From assembly GCA_964582415.1 (NCBI GenBank), contig CAZOSF010000006.1:1-60196 (forward strand): 60,196 bases of DNA, in the 5' to 3' direction. Shown here piece after piece: positions 33,020 through 41,330 of the stretch (the first letter of the stretch is position 1; each line of letters starts with the position of its first letter). The notes under the pieces were generated by a model, which was not told the origin of the DNA, searched no databases, and saw only the letters and a list, made by a program, of their open reading frames with translations. Source of the stretch: CAZOSF01 sp964582415 (GTDB lineage Bacteria > Bacteroidota > Bacteroidia > Flavobacteriales > Flavobacteriaceae). Both the position numbers and the translations under genes were made by a program.

Positions 33020-34195
33020 TTACCCTTTTCGGTATTTGGCGCTTTGTTCAAAAACCTCGGTGAGGATTTTCGCGTCCTCTTCTGTGAATTCAACATTCCT
33101 ACGTGCCATGGCCAGCTTTGCTGTTTCAAAAGCTTTATCAGTCTTGTAGGTAATGGTGCCCCCGCTTCCACCCCAGCTAAAGCTTGGAATAAAGTTGCGT
33201 GGGAAGCCGCTTCCAAAGATATTGGCACTCACCCCTATTACAGTCCCGGTGTTAAACATCACATTGATGCTGCACTTACTGTGATCCCCCATCATGAGTC
33301 CGCAGAATTGAAGCCCTGTGGGGGCAAAACGTTCGGTTTCATAATCCCAAAGACGTACTTCGGCATAGTTGTTTTTCAGATTGGAGGTATTGGTGTCGGC
33401 TCCGATATTGCACCATTCCCCCAGCACGGAATTGCCCAGGAAACCATCATGACCTTTGTTGCTGTACCCAAATAAAACCGCATTGTTCACTTCCCCCCCT
33501 ACTTTACAATAAGGACCAATGGTAGTTCCGGTATAAATCTTAGCTCCCATTTTTACGGTAGCCCCCTCACAAAGTGCGAAAGGACCCCGAATCATGGCTC
33601 CTTCCATTATTTCTGAATGCTTACCGATATAAATAGGGCCCGCTTCGGCATTTAGTGAGCACAAAGGAAGTTTAGCGCCTTCTTCAATAAAAATACGCTT
33701 TGGATTAAATGCAACGGTTGTTTCAGGAATGGGTTGTGATTCTCGCCCTTGGGTGAGCAATTCAAAATCCCTAGTAATGGCTTCATGATTTTTGCTGAAA
33801 ATATCCCAACTATGTTCAATACGCAGCACTTCCTCTCCTGTAAAGTCAAAAATTTCAAAACTATCGAAATCGATTTCTTGATCCTCTTCACTAAAGAATG
33901 CTAAGGGTTCTTCATTATAAAAAATGGCCTGGTTTTTTTTGAGTGCCTTGATTTTATCAACCAACACCGAAGTAGGTAGAAAACTGGCGTTGATCAAAAT
34001 ATTTTCCTCCATCTCCACCATAGGATATTTATCGGAGAGATACTCTTCAGTCACGGTAGTTGTGGTATATCCCAAGAACTTCTCCCACTTTTCTCGGATG
34101 GTAAGAATACCGATGCGAATATCGGCTACAGGACGCGTGTAGGTGAAGGGCAACAATTGATTTCGAACACTGCCATCAAAAAGTATGTAGTTCAT
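33020..34195 (-). CDS. GlmU-like sugar nucleotidyltransferase/acetyltransferase of Bacteroidota
   Basis: 391 residues. N-terminal segment MNYILFDGSVRNQLLPFTYTRPVADIRIG replaces the usual GlmU N-terminus, and the C-terminal half is a left-handed beta-helix of hexapeptide repeats (MGAKIYTGTTIGPYCKVGGEV, GANIGADTNTSNLKN-like segment). This fits the alternative GlmU family of Bacteroidota (TIGR03991 type), proposed to make UDP-GlcNAc. Whether both activities are present cannot be decided from sequence. The gene is monocistronic, as the neighbours are convergent or follow a terminator. Confidence 0.85.
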   Translation of the reverse strand: MNYILFDGSVRNQLLPFTYTRPVADIRIGILTIREKWEKFLGYTTTTVTEEYLSDKYPMVEMEENILINASFLPTSVLVDKIKALKKNQAIFYNEEPLAFFSEEDQEIDFDSFEIFDFTGEEVLRIEHSWDIFSKNHEAITRDFELLTQGRESQPIPETTVAFNPKRIFIEEGAKLPLCSLNAEAGPIYIGKHSEIMEGAMIRGPFALCEGATVKMGAKIYTGTTIGPYCKVGGEVNNAVLFGYSNKGHDGFLGNSVLGEWCNIGADTNTSNLKNNYAEVRLWDYETERFAPTGLQFCGLMMGDHSKCSINVMFNTGTVIGVSANIFGSGFPRNFIPSFSWGGSGGTITYKTDKAFETAKLAMARRNVEFTEEDAKILTEVFEQSAKYRKG

Positions 34196-34247
34196 GCGAA
34201 GCGGTTCTGAGCGTTTGGTTAAAAGTAACCAAATTCCGGCGTCCTAA

Positions 34248-34280
34248 AAAGAAAAAGCCTTCGATTTCTCGAAGGCTTTT
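34248..34280 (-). terminator. intrinsic terminator of rpmE2
   Basis: Stem AAAAGCCTTCG (34253-34263) and CGAAGGCTTTT (34270-34280), loop of 6; followed on the minus strand by a T-rich run. Confidence 0.88.
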
Positions 34281-34300
34281 GAACACGATTTGACGTGTAT

Positions 34301-34555
34301 TTATTTCTTGCCAAACTTGGCGTATTTGTTTTTGAACTTATCGATACGTCCAGCAGTATCCACCAATTTGTGCTTACCAGTATAATATGGGTGAGAAGAC
34401 CTGGAAATTTCCAACTTCACCAAAGGATACTCTACACCATCCACTTCGATGGTTTCCTTCGTGTCTGCGGTAGACTTGGTGATGAATACATCGTCATTGG
34501 ACATATCTTTGAAGGCTACCAATCTGTAATTTTCTGGGTGTATTCCTTTTTTCAT
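34301..34555 (-). CDS. rpmE2: 50S ribosomal protein L31 type B
   Basis: 84 residues starting MKKGIHPENYRLVAFKDMSN, with SSHPYYTGKHKLVDTAGRIDKF near the end. Type B L31 lacks the CxxC zinc site of type A, and no cysteine is present here, so it should function without zinc. In some bacteria this form is made under zinc limitation, but no Zur-like operator was recognised here, and in Bacteroidota it is often the only L31. Confidence 0.96.
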   Translation of the reverse strand: MKKGIHPENYRLVAFKDMSNDDVFITKSTADTKETIEVDGVEYPLVKLEISRSSHPYYTGKHKLVDTAGRIDKFKNKYAKFGKK

Positions 34556-34592
34556 TGTAATGCGTATTAAATGCTCCTCGATTTTGAGTGTG

Positions 34593-34622
34593 CAAATTTA
34601 AGCAATAATTATAATTGAGCAA
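34593..34622 (-). promoter_or_regulatory. rpmE2 promoter
   Basis: Minus strand TTG (34622 to 34620), 19 bases, TAAATTTG (34600 to 34593). The ATG follows 37 bases later. Confidence 0.55.
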
Positions 34623-34667
34623 TACTTTATATGTTTTTTTAAGAAAAAATATACAGTAACAATTTAG

Positions 34668-34675
34668 TACCTTTG
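34668..34675 (+). promoter_or_regulatory. -7 promoter box TACCTTTG before the DUF4199 gene
   Basis: TACCTTTG matches TAnnTTTG and lies 51 bases before the preferred ATG. No TTTG at the -33 distance. Confidence 0.5.
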
Positions 34676-34726
34676 TTTACTAACTAGCGAACCACCATCC
34701 TAACCCGGATGGATAAATCAAAAACT

Positions 34727-35251
34727 ATGGAAACAAAACAAGCCTCTGTTAAATCAGTAGCTTTGAGCTACGGGGCCCTATTGGGAATTGTGTCAATCTT
34801 GTTGGGAGTAATTGCGTACGTCATGAACGTTCATTTGGAGCGGCCTTGGTGGCTCAGTGTTCTCTCCCTAGCCGCAATGGTGCTATTTATCATTTATGGT
34901 ATCAAATCCTTTAAAAAAGAGAACGATGGTTTTCTCAGCTTAGGGGAGGCAATCAAAGTTGGATTGGCCATTGCCTTGGTATCTGGTATTATTGGTGTAT
35001 TGTACCAATATGTTTTTGTCAGTTTTATCGAACCTGATTATGTGAATCAGATGGTGGAAATGACCGAACAAAAAATGCTTGAGGACAATCCCGGAATGCC
35101 TGAAGAGCAAAGAGAGATGGCTATAAGTATGACGCGTAAGTTTATGAGTCCTGGTATTATGGCAGCCATAGGTATTATTGTATCCTTGTTCCTCGGATTT
35201 ATTATCTCCTTAATCGGAGGATTGGTAATGAAACAAAACCGACCTGAATAA
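34727..35251 (+). CDS. DUF4199 membrane protein
   Basis: 174 residues starting METKQASVKSVALSYGALLG (an ATG six codons earlier is also possible). Four membrane helices: two near the N-terminus, one at about residues 75-95 (GLAIALVSGIIGVLYQYVF) and one near the C-terminus (AAIGIIVSLFLGFIISLIGGLV), with a charged loop in between (MVEMTEQKMLEDNPGMPEEQ). This is the Bacteroidota DUF4199 family, function unknown, often directly before a family 2 glycosyltransferase as here (5 bases apart). Confidence 0.8.
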   Translation: METKQASVKSVALSYGALLGIVSILLGVIAYVMNVHLERPWWLSVLSLAAMVLFIIYGIKSFKKENDGFLSLGEAIKVGLAIALVSGIIGVLYQYVFVSFIEPDYVNQMVEMTEQKMLEDNPGMPEEQREMAISMTRKFMSPGIMAAIGIIVSLFLGFIISLIGGLVMKQNRPE

Positions 35252-35256
35252 ATTAC

Positions 35257-36216
35257 ATGAATCTCTCCATCGTCATCCCTCTTCTTAATGAAGAGGAATC
35301 TTTGAAGGAATTATACCATTGGATTGCATCGGTGATGCAATCCAATGGCTTTTCATATGAAATCCTTTTTATCGACGATGGCAGTACCGATGATTCTTGG
35401 GAAGTCATTCGAGAACTTTCTGAAAAACACCCTGAAGTTATCGGTCTCCGATTCCTAAAAAACTTCGGTAAATCACAGGCCCTTCATGCCGGATTCGCCC
35501 AGGCACAGGGAGACGTCGTCATCACCATGGATGCCGATCTTCAAGACAATCCAGAAGAGATACCTGAACTATATCGAATGATTATGGAGGAAGGCTATGA
35601 CTTGGTTTCAGGTTGGAAAAAGAAACGTTTCGATTCGGTCATCAGCAAAAACCTACCTTCCAAACTGTTTAATTTCGCAGCAAGGAAAACATCACACGTT
35701 GCGCTTCACGATTTTAATTGTGGGCTGAAAGCCTATCGCAAGGCGGTGATCAAAACCATTGAAGTGACCGGAGAAATGCACCGGTACATTCCCGTTCTTG
35801 CCAAGAATGCTGGTTTTTCAAAAATCGGTGAGAAAGTGGTCCAGCATCAAGCCCGGAAGTACGGTACCACCAAGTTTGGAATGGAACGCTTTATTCGCGG
35901 CTTTTTAGACCTAATTACGATTTCCTTCCTTTCCCGATTCGGAAAACGTCCGATGCACCTTTTTGGAGCTTGGGGAGCAATCATGTTATTCATCGGGTTC
36001 TGTTTTGCAGCCTATTTAGGTATTGACAAACTGTTCATTAATCCTACCGGCCGACTCATTACGGAACGACCCCAGTTTTACATCGCCTTAACGGCTATGA
36101 TACTGGGCAGTCAGTTTTTTGTAGCAGGTTTTTTGGGGGAACTCATACTTCGTTCGAAAAAAGACCGAGCCAACTACATTATTAAAGAAGTGCTAAACAA
36201 GGGGGAATCATACTAA
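35257..36216 (+). CDS. family 2 glycosyltransferase (DPM1/GtrB-like)
   Basis: 319 residues. GT-A domain at 1-230: VIPLLNEEESL, IDDGSTDDSW, the metal-binding segment ITMDADLQDNPEE and GLKAYRKAV. Two membrane helices follow (FGAWGAIMLFIGFCFAAYLG and FYIALTAMILGSQFFVAGFLG). Family members transfer a sugar from a nucleotide to polyprenyl phosphate. The acceptor and sugar are unknown. Co-transcribed with the DUF4199 gene. Confidence 0.88.
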   Translation: MNLSIVIPLLNEEESLKELYHWIASVMQSNGFSYEILFIDDGSTDDSWEVIRELSEKHPEVIGLRFLKNFGKSQALHAGFAQAQGDVVITMDADLQDNPEEIPELYRMIMEEGYDLVSGWKKKRFDSVISKNLPSKLFNFAARKTSHVALHDFNCGLKAYRKAVIKTIEVTGEMHRYIPVLAKNAGFSKIGEKVVQHQARKYGTTKFGMERFIRGFLDLITISFLSRFGKRPMHLFGAWGAIMLFIGFCFAAYLGIDKLFINPTGRLITERPQFYIALTAMILGSQFFVAGFLGELILRSKKDRANYIIKEVLNKGESY

Positions 36217-36223
36217 ATATCCC

Positions 36224-36231
36224 TATTTTTG
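36224..36231 (+). promoter_or_regulatory. -7 promoter box TATTTTTG before the phosphohexomutase gene
   Basis: TATTTTTG matches TAnnTTTG; the ATG follows 25 bases later. No TTTG at the -33 distance. Confidence 0.45.
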
Positions 36232-36256
36232 CACTTTCGGAAGAAGTCCAAACGAC

Positions 36257-37960
36257 ATGCGATACATCGATCCTGACTTATTGGAAAAGGCCAACAAATG
36301 GCTTACCCCCTTTTTTGATGAAGACACCCAGCACACCATCAAAGAACTTATTGCGTACGATACACAAACCCTTGAAGATTCATTTTACAAGCACCTAGAA
36401 TTTGGTACTGGTGGCATGAGAGGGATTATGGGTGTTGGGGACAATAGAATCAATAAATATACCCTAGGTAAAAACACCCAAGGTCTGTCCAATTACCTAA
36501 AGAGAGTATTTGGAAAAGAAGGTCTAAAGGTGGCTATCGCCTATGACTGTAGACACAACAGCAAGACTTTGGCAAAGGTTGTGGCCGACGTTTTCTCCGC
36601 AAATGGAATACAAGTATATTTGTTTTCCGACTTAAGACCAACACCGGAACTTTCGTTTGCTGTACGACATTTAAACTGTCATTGTGGTATCGTTTTAACC
36701 GCCTCTCACAATCCACCGGAATACAATGGCTATAAGGTATATTGGCAAGATGGGGGGCAGTTGGTTCCTCCCCAGGATGGTGAAATCATAAAAGAAATTA
36801 CTGCTTTAGAGTATACCGATGTAAACTTTCAATCCAACGCCAACAAAATCACCTATATCGATAAGGAGGTGGATGAAGCGTTTGTGAAGGCGTCCATTCA
36901 GAAGGGCAGTTTTAATACATCAGAAACAGCAAAAGATGCCTTCAAAATTGTATTTACTTCGCTTCACGGTACCTCAATCACCTTATTACCAGAGGTATTG
37001 GAAAAGGCAGGCTATCATAATCTTTCCATCGTAAAGGAACAAGCCCAGCCCAATGGCGACTTTCCAACGGTAACTTCACCGAATCCGGAAGAACCAGAAG
37101 CATTGGAAATGGCACTTAAACAAGCGGAAGCGGAAGGCGCCGACATGGTGATTGGAACCGATCCTGATTCGGACCGACTGGGAATTGCAGTTCGTGACGA
37201 TGAAGGCAAACTGGTCTTGTTGAATGGAAATCAAGCCATGATAGTTAAAACGCATTTCCTTTTGGAGGAATGGCGAAATAAGGGAAGATTGGATGGCTCA
37301 CAATTTGTAGCTAGCACAATAGTTTCCACCCCCATGATCAGGAAAATCGCTGAAGACTTTGGTGTCATTTATATGGAAGGGCTTACCGGATTTAAATGGA
37401 TTGCAAAAATGGTTAAGGATCATCCGGATTTAACTCTAATTGGAGGGGGCGAAGAAAGTTTTGGTTATATGGTAGGTGATTTTGTCCGAGATAAGGATGC
37501 GATCACTTCCAGTTTATTAGCCTGCGAGATTGCAGCAAAAAAGAAAGCGGAAGGCAGTAGCATCTTTAAATACCTACAAAGCCTTTATACTAAATATGGT
37601 TACTATCAGGAATCCCTTACCTCTCTCGTGAAAAAGGGAAAACAAGGAGCTGAAGAAATACAAACCATGATGAAGGAATTGAGGAATACCCCACCAGCTT
37701 CTTTAGGCAATTCTCCTGTGGTTCGTGTAGAAGACTATAAAAAGAGCACAGCTAAAAACATATTGACCCATGAGACGGAATCCTTGGAGATTCCAAAATC
37801 CAACGTCCTAATTTTCTATACGGAAGATGGCTGTAAAATTGCGGCGCGCCCTAGTGGTACGGAACCTAAGATAAAGTTTTACATCAGTGTAAACGGGACA
37901 AAACCCGAACTCTTGGAGGCAAAGATTGAATCGATCAAAAAAGACCTTAATTTAGCCTGA
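36257..37960 (+). CDS. phosphoglucomutase/phosphomannomutase-type phosphosugar mutase
   Basis: 567 residues, the usual length for the PGM2-like group. The phosphoserine loop is TASHNPPEYNGYK (Ser150), the metal loop DPDSDR (Asp302, 304, 306), the sugar-binding loop GGGEESFGYMVGD and the phosphate-binding loop RPSGTEPK near the end. It interconverts hexose 1- and 6-phosphates, or ribose/deoxyribose phosphates in some members. Its stop overlaps the start of the exporter gene (TGATG). Confidence 0.94.
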   Translation: MRYIDPDLLEKANKWLTPFFDEDTQHTIKELIAYDTQTLEDSFYKHLEFGTGGMRGIMGVGDNRINKYTLGKNTQGLSNYLKRVFGKEGLKVAIAYDCRHNSKTLAKVVADVFSANGIQVYLFSDLRPTPELSFAVRHLNCHCGIVLTASHNPPEYNGYKVYWQDGGQLVPPQDGEIIKEITALEYTDVNFQSNANKITYIDKEVDEAFVKASIQKGSFNTSETAKDAFKIVFTSLHGTSITLLPEVLEKAGYHNLSIVKEQAQPNGDFPTVTSPNPEEPEALEMALKQAEAEGADMVIGTDPDSDRLGIAVRDDEGKLVLLNGNQAMIVKTHFLLEEWRNKGRLDGSQFVASTIVSTPMIRKIAEDFGVIYMEGLTGFKWIAKMVKDHPDLTLIGGGEESFGYMVGDFVRDKDAITSSLLACEIAAKKKAEGSSIFKYLQSLYTKYGYYQESLTSLVKKGKQGAEEIQTMMKELRNTPPASLGNSPVVRVEDYKKSTAKNILTHETESLEIPKSNVLIFYTEDGCKIAARPSGTEPKIKFYISVNGTKPELLEAKIESIKKDLNLA

Positions 37961-39786
37961 TGAAGTACTTCCGAAAAATACTCGGTTTCGCAAGGCCCTA
38001 CAAGCAATATGCGTTACTAAATATCCTGGCGAACGTTTTCTATGCTTTGTTCGGAACTTTGGCCTTCGTCTCCCTGATGCCAATGTTGAAAGTGCTTTTC
38101 GACAATTCCGAAAAGGTACTTACACCTCCTGTTTGGGAAGGCATCGGTAATGCCGGGGACTATTTTGAGAGTTCCATGAATTTCTTTATCACTCAAAAGA
38201 TCGAGGCCTCGGGAGAGCTCTATGCCCTGATGTTCATGATTGCCATTGTGATCAGCACCTTTCTCATGAAGAACCTTTTCGGGTACCTGGCCATGTTTTT
38301 TATCACCTATTTGAGAAATGGCGTTCTAAAGGACTTGCGAAATGCGGTGTATGAAAAAACCGTTGCCCTGCCAGTTTCCTTCTATTCTGAAAAAAGAAAA
38401 GGAGATACCATTGCTCGAATTTCCGCCGATGTTTTGGAAATTCAGCATTCCTTCTTATCGATATTGGAACTCATTGTGAGAGAACCTCTTATGATTCTGT
38501 TTACGATAATAGCCATGCTTCTATTGAGTACGAAACTCACATTATTCGTATTTATTTTTATACCTGTTTCAGGATTTATCATTTCCCGTATCGGGAAAAG
38601 CTTAAAAAAGAGAAGTACAAGGGTGCAGCGGGAACAAGGCTACTTCTTGTCCATTTTAGAAGAAACCCTGGGAGGTTTGAAGATCATCAAGGGTTTTAAC
38701 GCCGAACGTATCTTTAATTCCAAATTTCAAGAATCCACCGGTCGGTTCTATAAATATTCCAATGCATTGATGCACAGACAGAACTTGGCCTCCCCTGTAT
38801 CGGAATTTTTAGGAATTGTGGTAATCGCCATTTTATTATGGTTCGGGGGCTCGATGGTTTTGGTTGAAAAATCGTTAGCTCCTGAAGCCTTTATTGTGTA
38901 TATGGGATTGGCCTATAACATCCTAACTCCAGCCAAGGCGATAAGCAAGGCCAGTTACGGGGTAAAGAAAGGAAATGCTGCCGCTGAAAGGGTATTGGAG
39001 GTATTGGAAACGGAATCCAGCATACAAGATGCCCCGGATGCCTTGGTTAAAGAAAGCTTCGACCAAGAGATTAATTTGAATGCTATTTCATTTAAATACG
39101 AAGAGGAATGGGTGCTACGGGATTTTTCCCTTTCGGTTCCCAAAGGGCATACCGTTGCCTTGGTCGGTCAAAGTGGTAGTGGTAAAAGTACCATTGCCAA
39201 TCTATTAACCCGGTTCTATGACGTCAATGAAGGGAACATCGCCATCGATGGTTCAGATATTCGAAATATAACCTTATCCAGTCTAAGAGGTTTGATGGGC
39301 TTGGTGACCCAGGATTCTATCCTATTTAATGATTCTGTATTGGGAAATATGCGTATTGCCAAGGAAGACGCCACGGAAGAGGAGGTAATTGAGGCTTTGA
39401 AGGTTGCGAATGCTTGGGAATTCGTAAAAGATTTGCCAGATGGAATTCGCACGAATATTGGAGATAGTGGAAATAAACTCAGTGGGGGTCAAAAGCAACG
39501 TTTAAGTATCGCAAGGGCAGTTTTGAAAAACCCACCAATCATGATTCTGGACGAGGCAACCTCTGCGTTAGACACCGAGAGCGAACGCTTGGTACAATCG
39601 GCATTGGAAAATATGATGAAAAATCGAACCTCCGTCGTTATCGCCCACCGTCTATCCACCATACAAAATGCAGATACCATTGTCGTCATGTCCAAGGGCA
39701 AGATCGTAGAGCAGGGACGTCATCAGGAATTGATGGACAAAAAAGGAACTTACTACAGCCTTGTAGAAATGCAATCTTTAGCATAG
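37960..39786 (+). CDS. ABC exporter, MsbA-like (membrane and ATPase domains fused)
   Basis: 608 residues. Residues about 15-340 hold six membrane helices; the ATPase domain (about 365-605) has Walker A GQSGSGKST, signature LSGGQ, Walker B MILDEATSALD and the H-loop IAHRLST. It works as a homodimer in the inner membrane. MsbA-like proteins flip lipid A or phospholipids, but related multidrug exporters have the same signature, so the substrate is open. Translationally coupled to the phosphosugar mutase. Confidence 0.9.
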   Translation: MKYFRKILGFARPYKQYALLNILANVFYALFGTLAFVSLMPMLKVLFDNSEKVLTPPVWEGIGNAGDYFESSMNFFITQKIEASGELYALMFMIAIVISTFLMKNLFGYLAMFFITYLRNGVLKDLRNAVYEKTVALPVSFYSEKRKGDTIARISADVLEIQHSFLSILELIVREPLMILFTIIAMLLLSTKLTLFVFIFIPVSGFIISRIGKSLKKRSTRVQREQGYFLSILEETLGGLKIIKGFNAERIFNSKFQESTGRFYKYSNALMHRQNLASPVSEFLGIVVIAILLWFGGSMVLVEKSLAPEAFIVYMGLAYNILTPAKAISKASYGVKKGNAAAERVLEVLETESSIQDAPDALVKESFDQEINLNAISFKYEEEWVLRDFSLSVPKGHTVALVGQSGSGKSTIANLLTRFYDVNEGNIAIDGSDIRNITLSSLRGLMGLVTQDSILFNDSVLGNMRIAKEDATEEEVIEALKVANAWEFVKDLPDGIRTNIGDSGNKLSGGQKQRLSIARAVLKNPPIMILDEATSALDTESERLVQSALENMMKNRTSVVIAHRLSTIQNADTIVVMSKGKIVEQGRHQELMDKKGTYYSLVEMQSLA

Positions 39787-39787
39787 A

Positions 39788-39820
39788 GAAAAAAAAAGAA
39801 GCAGTTGGGGCACCGCTTCT
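39788..39820 (-). terminator. terminator hairpin of small RNA B
   Basis: Minus strand: 9-base stem AGAAGCGGT/ACTGCTTCT with 6-base loop GCCCCA and a run of nine T. Confidence 0.85.
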
Positions 39821-39881
39821 CTTTTCTAAACTTTCACCGCATTTGGGGCACGCGGTGAATGAGTATTATTACATAAGTACA
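39788..39881 (-). ncRNA. small RNA gene B (tandem copy nearer the ABC exporter)
   Basis: No protein frame. A consensus promoter lies upstream on the minus strand. The expected transcript starts AAGTGTACTTATG and is about 94 bases long. Hairpin 1: TTCACCGC (39859 to 39852) pairs with GCGGTGAA (39840 to 39833), loop with GCCCCAA. Hairpin 2: AGAAGCGGT pairs with ACTGCTTCT (39820-39797, one G-U), again with loop GCCCCA, followed by nine T, so it doubles as a terminator. The sequence around the 5' end and the loop motif recurs in small RNA A. Confidence 0.65.
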
Positions 39882-39884
39882 CTT

Positions 39885-39915
39885 CAAAGATACGCTACTT
39901 TTTTAAATATCCAAA
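39885..39915 (-). promoter_or_regulatory. promoter of small RNA B
   Basis: Minus strand TTTG (39915 to 39912), exactly 19 bases, TATCTTTG (39892 to 39885): a perfect match to the Bacteroidota consensus, and the best one noted in the window. Confidence 0.75.
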
Positions 39916-40013
39916 TTTATTTTGCTTTTTATCTATATAATATGCATTTCATCGATGTTTTAATTTATGTAGTGTCTGTATATTCCTACTAATTACTTAA
40001 AGCTATCGGAAAT

Positions 40014-40048
40014 AAAAAAAACGGGCCAGCCCCCGCTTAGGCCCGTTT
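40014..40048 (-). terminator. terminator hairpin of small RNA A
   Basis: Minus strand: perfect stem AAACGGGCC/GGCCCGTTT, 12-base loop, then a run of T (A-run 40014-40021 on the plus strand). Confidence 0.88.
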
Positions 40049-40105
40049 ATATCAGTTCTCATTACAGTTGGGGCTGTGAACTAAGAACCTATACATAAGA
40101 AGTAC
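40014..40105 (-). ncRNA. small RNA gene A (tandem copy nearer the sigma factor gene)
   Basis: No protein frame. Expected transcript of about 90 bases beginning near GTGTACTTCTTATG. Hairpin 1 on the minus strand: AGTTC and ACAG pair with CTGT and GAACT, presenting loop CCCCAA (40082 to 40054). Then a perfect 9-base stem AAACGGGCC/GGCCCGTTT (40048-40019) with loop TAAGCGGGGGCT and a run of T. The CAGCCCC segment of hairpin 1 is complementary over 7 bases to GGGGCTG in the terminator hairpin. It shares 5' sequence, layout and loop motif with small RNA B. Confidence 0.62.
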
Positions 40106-40109
40106 ACCG

Positions 40110-40140
40110 TAAAATTAGTAAATATTTTCCTACAACCAAA
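40110..40140 (-). promoter_or_regulatory. promoter of small RNA A
   Basis: Minus strand TTTG (40140 to 40137), exactly 19 bases, TAATTTTA (40117 to 40110), one base off TAnnTTTG. It aligns with the promoter of small RNA B, and both are followed by two bases and GTGTACTT. Confidence 0.65.
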
Positions 40141-40259
40141 TATTTTATGCTTTTTAACGATATTATTTTACCTTTTATCGATTTTTTATTTGATAATGAC
40201 GTGCTTAGGTTTCATAAAACCTTTTGTAATTTTAAGAGTCAAATGACAAAAGTCGCCTA

Positions 40260-40808
40260 TTGAATTCAGAACTGGCCTTAGTTGAAGATTTAAAGCAAGC
40301 CGCTACAAGAGAGCAGGCGTTTCGATCCTTAGTATCTCTGTACAAGGAACGGTTGTATTGGCATATACGTAAGATCGTTTTGGATCACGATGATACGGAT
40401 GATGTTTTACAGAATACTTTCATAAAGATTTATCGAAACATTGATTCCTTTAAAGGCGACAGTAAGTTATACACGTGGATGTACAGAATCGCCACCAACG
40501 AATCGATTACTTTTATAAACAAACGGGCCAAAAAGCAAATGATGTCGTCGGAAGAGTTACAAGAACAACGGTTGGAGCGCTTGGAATCGGATGTTTTTTT
40601 CGAAGGGGATGAAATCCAATTGAAATTACAAAAAGCCATTGCTTCCCTCCCACCTAAACAACAACTCGTGTTCAACATGAAGTATTTCGATGATCTCACT
40701 TACGAAGAACTTTCGGAAATACTGGAAACCTCTGTGGGAGGATTAAAAAGTAGTTACCATATAGCGGTCAAAAAAATCACTGAACTGCTTAAGGATGAAA
40801 CCTTTTAA
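40260..40808 (+). CDS. ECF-type RNA polymerase sigma factor
   Basis: 182 residues. Sigma region 2 (about 20-90) has LVSLYKERLYWHIRKIVLDHDDTDDVLQNTFIKIYRN-type sequence; sigma region 4 (about 120-175) has ASLPPKQQLVFNMKYFDDLTYEELSEIL. No ATG is in frame upstream before a stop at 40233-40235, so the TTG at 40260, directly giving NSELALVEDLK, is the likely start. It heads a three-gene unit with a membrane protein and a Spy-like protein, a module typical of Flavobacteriia. Confidence 0.88.
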   Translation: MNSELALVEDLKQAATREQAFRSLVSLYKERLYWHIRKIVLDHDDTDDVLQNTFIKIYRNIDSFKGDSKLYTWMYRIATNESITFINKRAKKQMMSSEELQEQRLERLESDVFFEGDEIQLKLQKAIASLPPKQQLVFNMKYFDDLTYEELSEILETSVGGLKSSYHIAVKKITELLKDETF

Positions 40809-40831
40809 TATATAATGAGTCATAGAGATAG

Positions 40832-41329
40832 ATGAAAGCTGATAAAAAATATAGCCACGGTTTTAAAGTCCCTTCCGACTATTTTGATACGCTGGATGAG
40901 GCCCTAGAACTAAAAATGCTGGAAGGGGAATTACCCCAACAGCATGGTTTTAAAATATCGGAGGCCTATTTTGAAAACTTCGAAGATTCGCTATTGGGTA
41001 AATTGAAAGCAGAAGATGATCCAGTAAAGACCAAGGTGATTCAATTGTGGCCCAAACGATTGGGTTATGTTGCTGCGATTGCGGCAAGTTTGCTTTTAGG
41101 ATGGGCACTGCTTTCCCCTTCCGACACAATATCCTTGGAAGAATTACCGGTGGCAGAAGTGGAACAATACATTCAAAATGGGCATTTAAACCTAGAAGTG
41201 TATGATATTGCCCAGCTCTTGAGTGAATCCGATATTCAGGAATTCAATACCAGTCTTCAATTCGAAGAAGCACAACTGGAATCCTACCTAATGGAACATT
41301 TAGATGAATCGACACTATTAATGGAATAA
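40832..41329 (+). CDS. putative anti-sigma-like single-pass membrane protein
   Basis: 165 residues. Soluble N-terminal part with two related segments (HGFKVPSDYFDTLDEAL and HGFKISEAYFENFEDSL), one membrane helix at about residues 72-92 (LGYVAAIAASLLLGWALL), then an acidic periplasmic part. Position and topology fit an anti-sigma factor for the sigma factor 23 bases upstream, although no zinc anti-sigma motif is seen. The next gene begins 1 base after its stop. Confidence 0.65.
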   Translation: MKADKKYSHGFKVPSDYFDTLDEALELKMLEGELPQQHGFKISEAYFENFEDSLLGKLKAEDDPVKTKVIQLWPKRLGYVAAIAASLLLGWALLSPSDTISLEELPVAEVEQYIQNGHLNLEVYDIAQLLSESDIQEFNTSLQFEEAQLESYLMEHLDESTLLME

Positions 41330-41330
41330 A

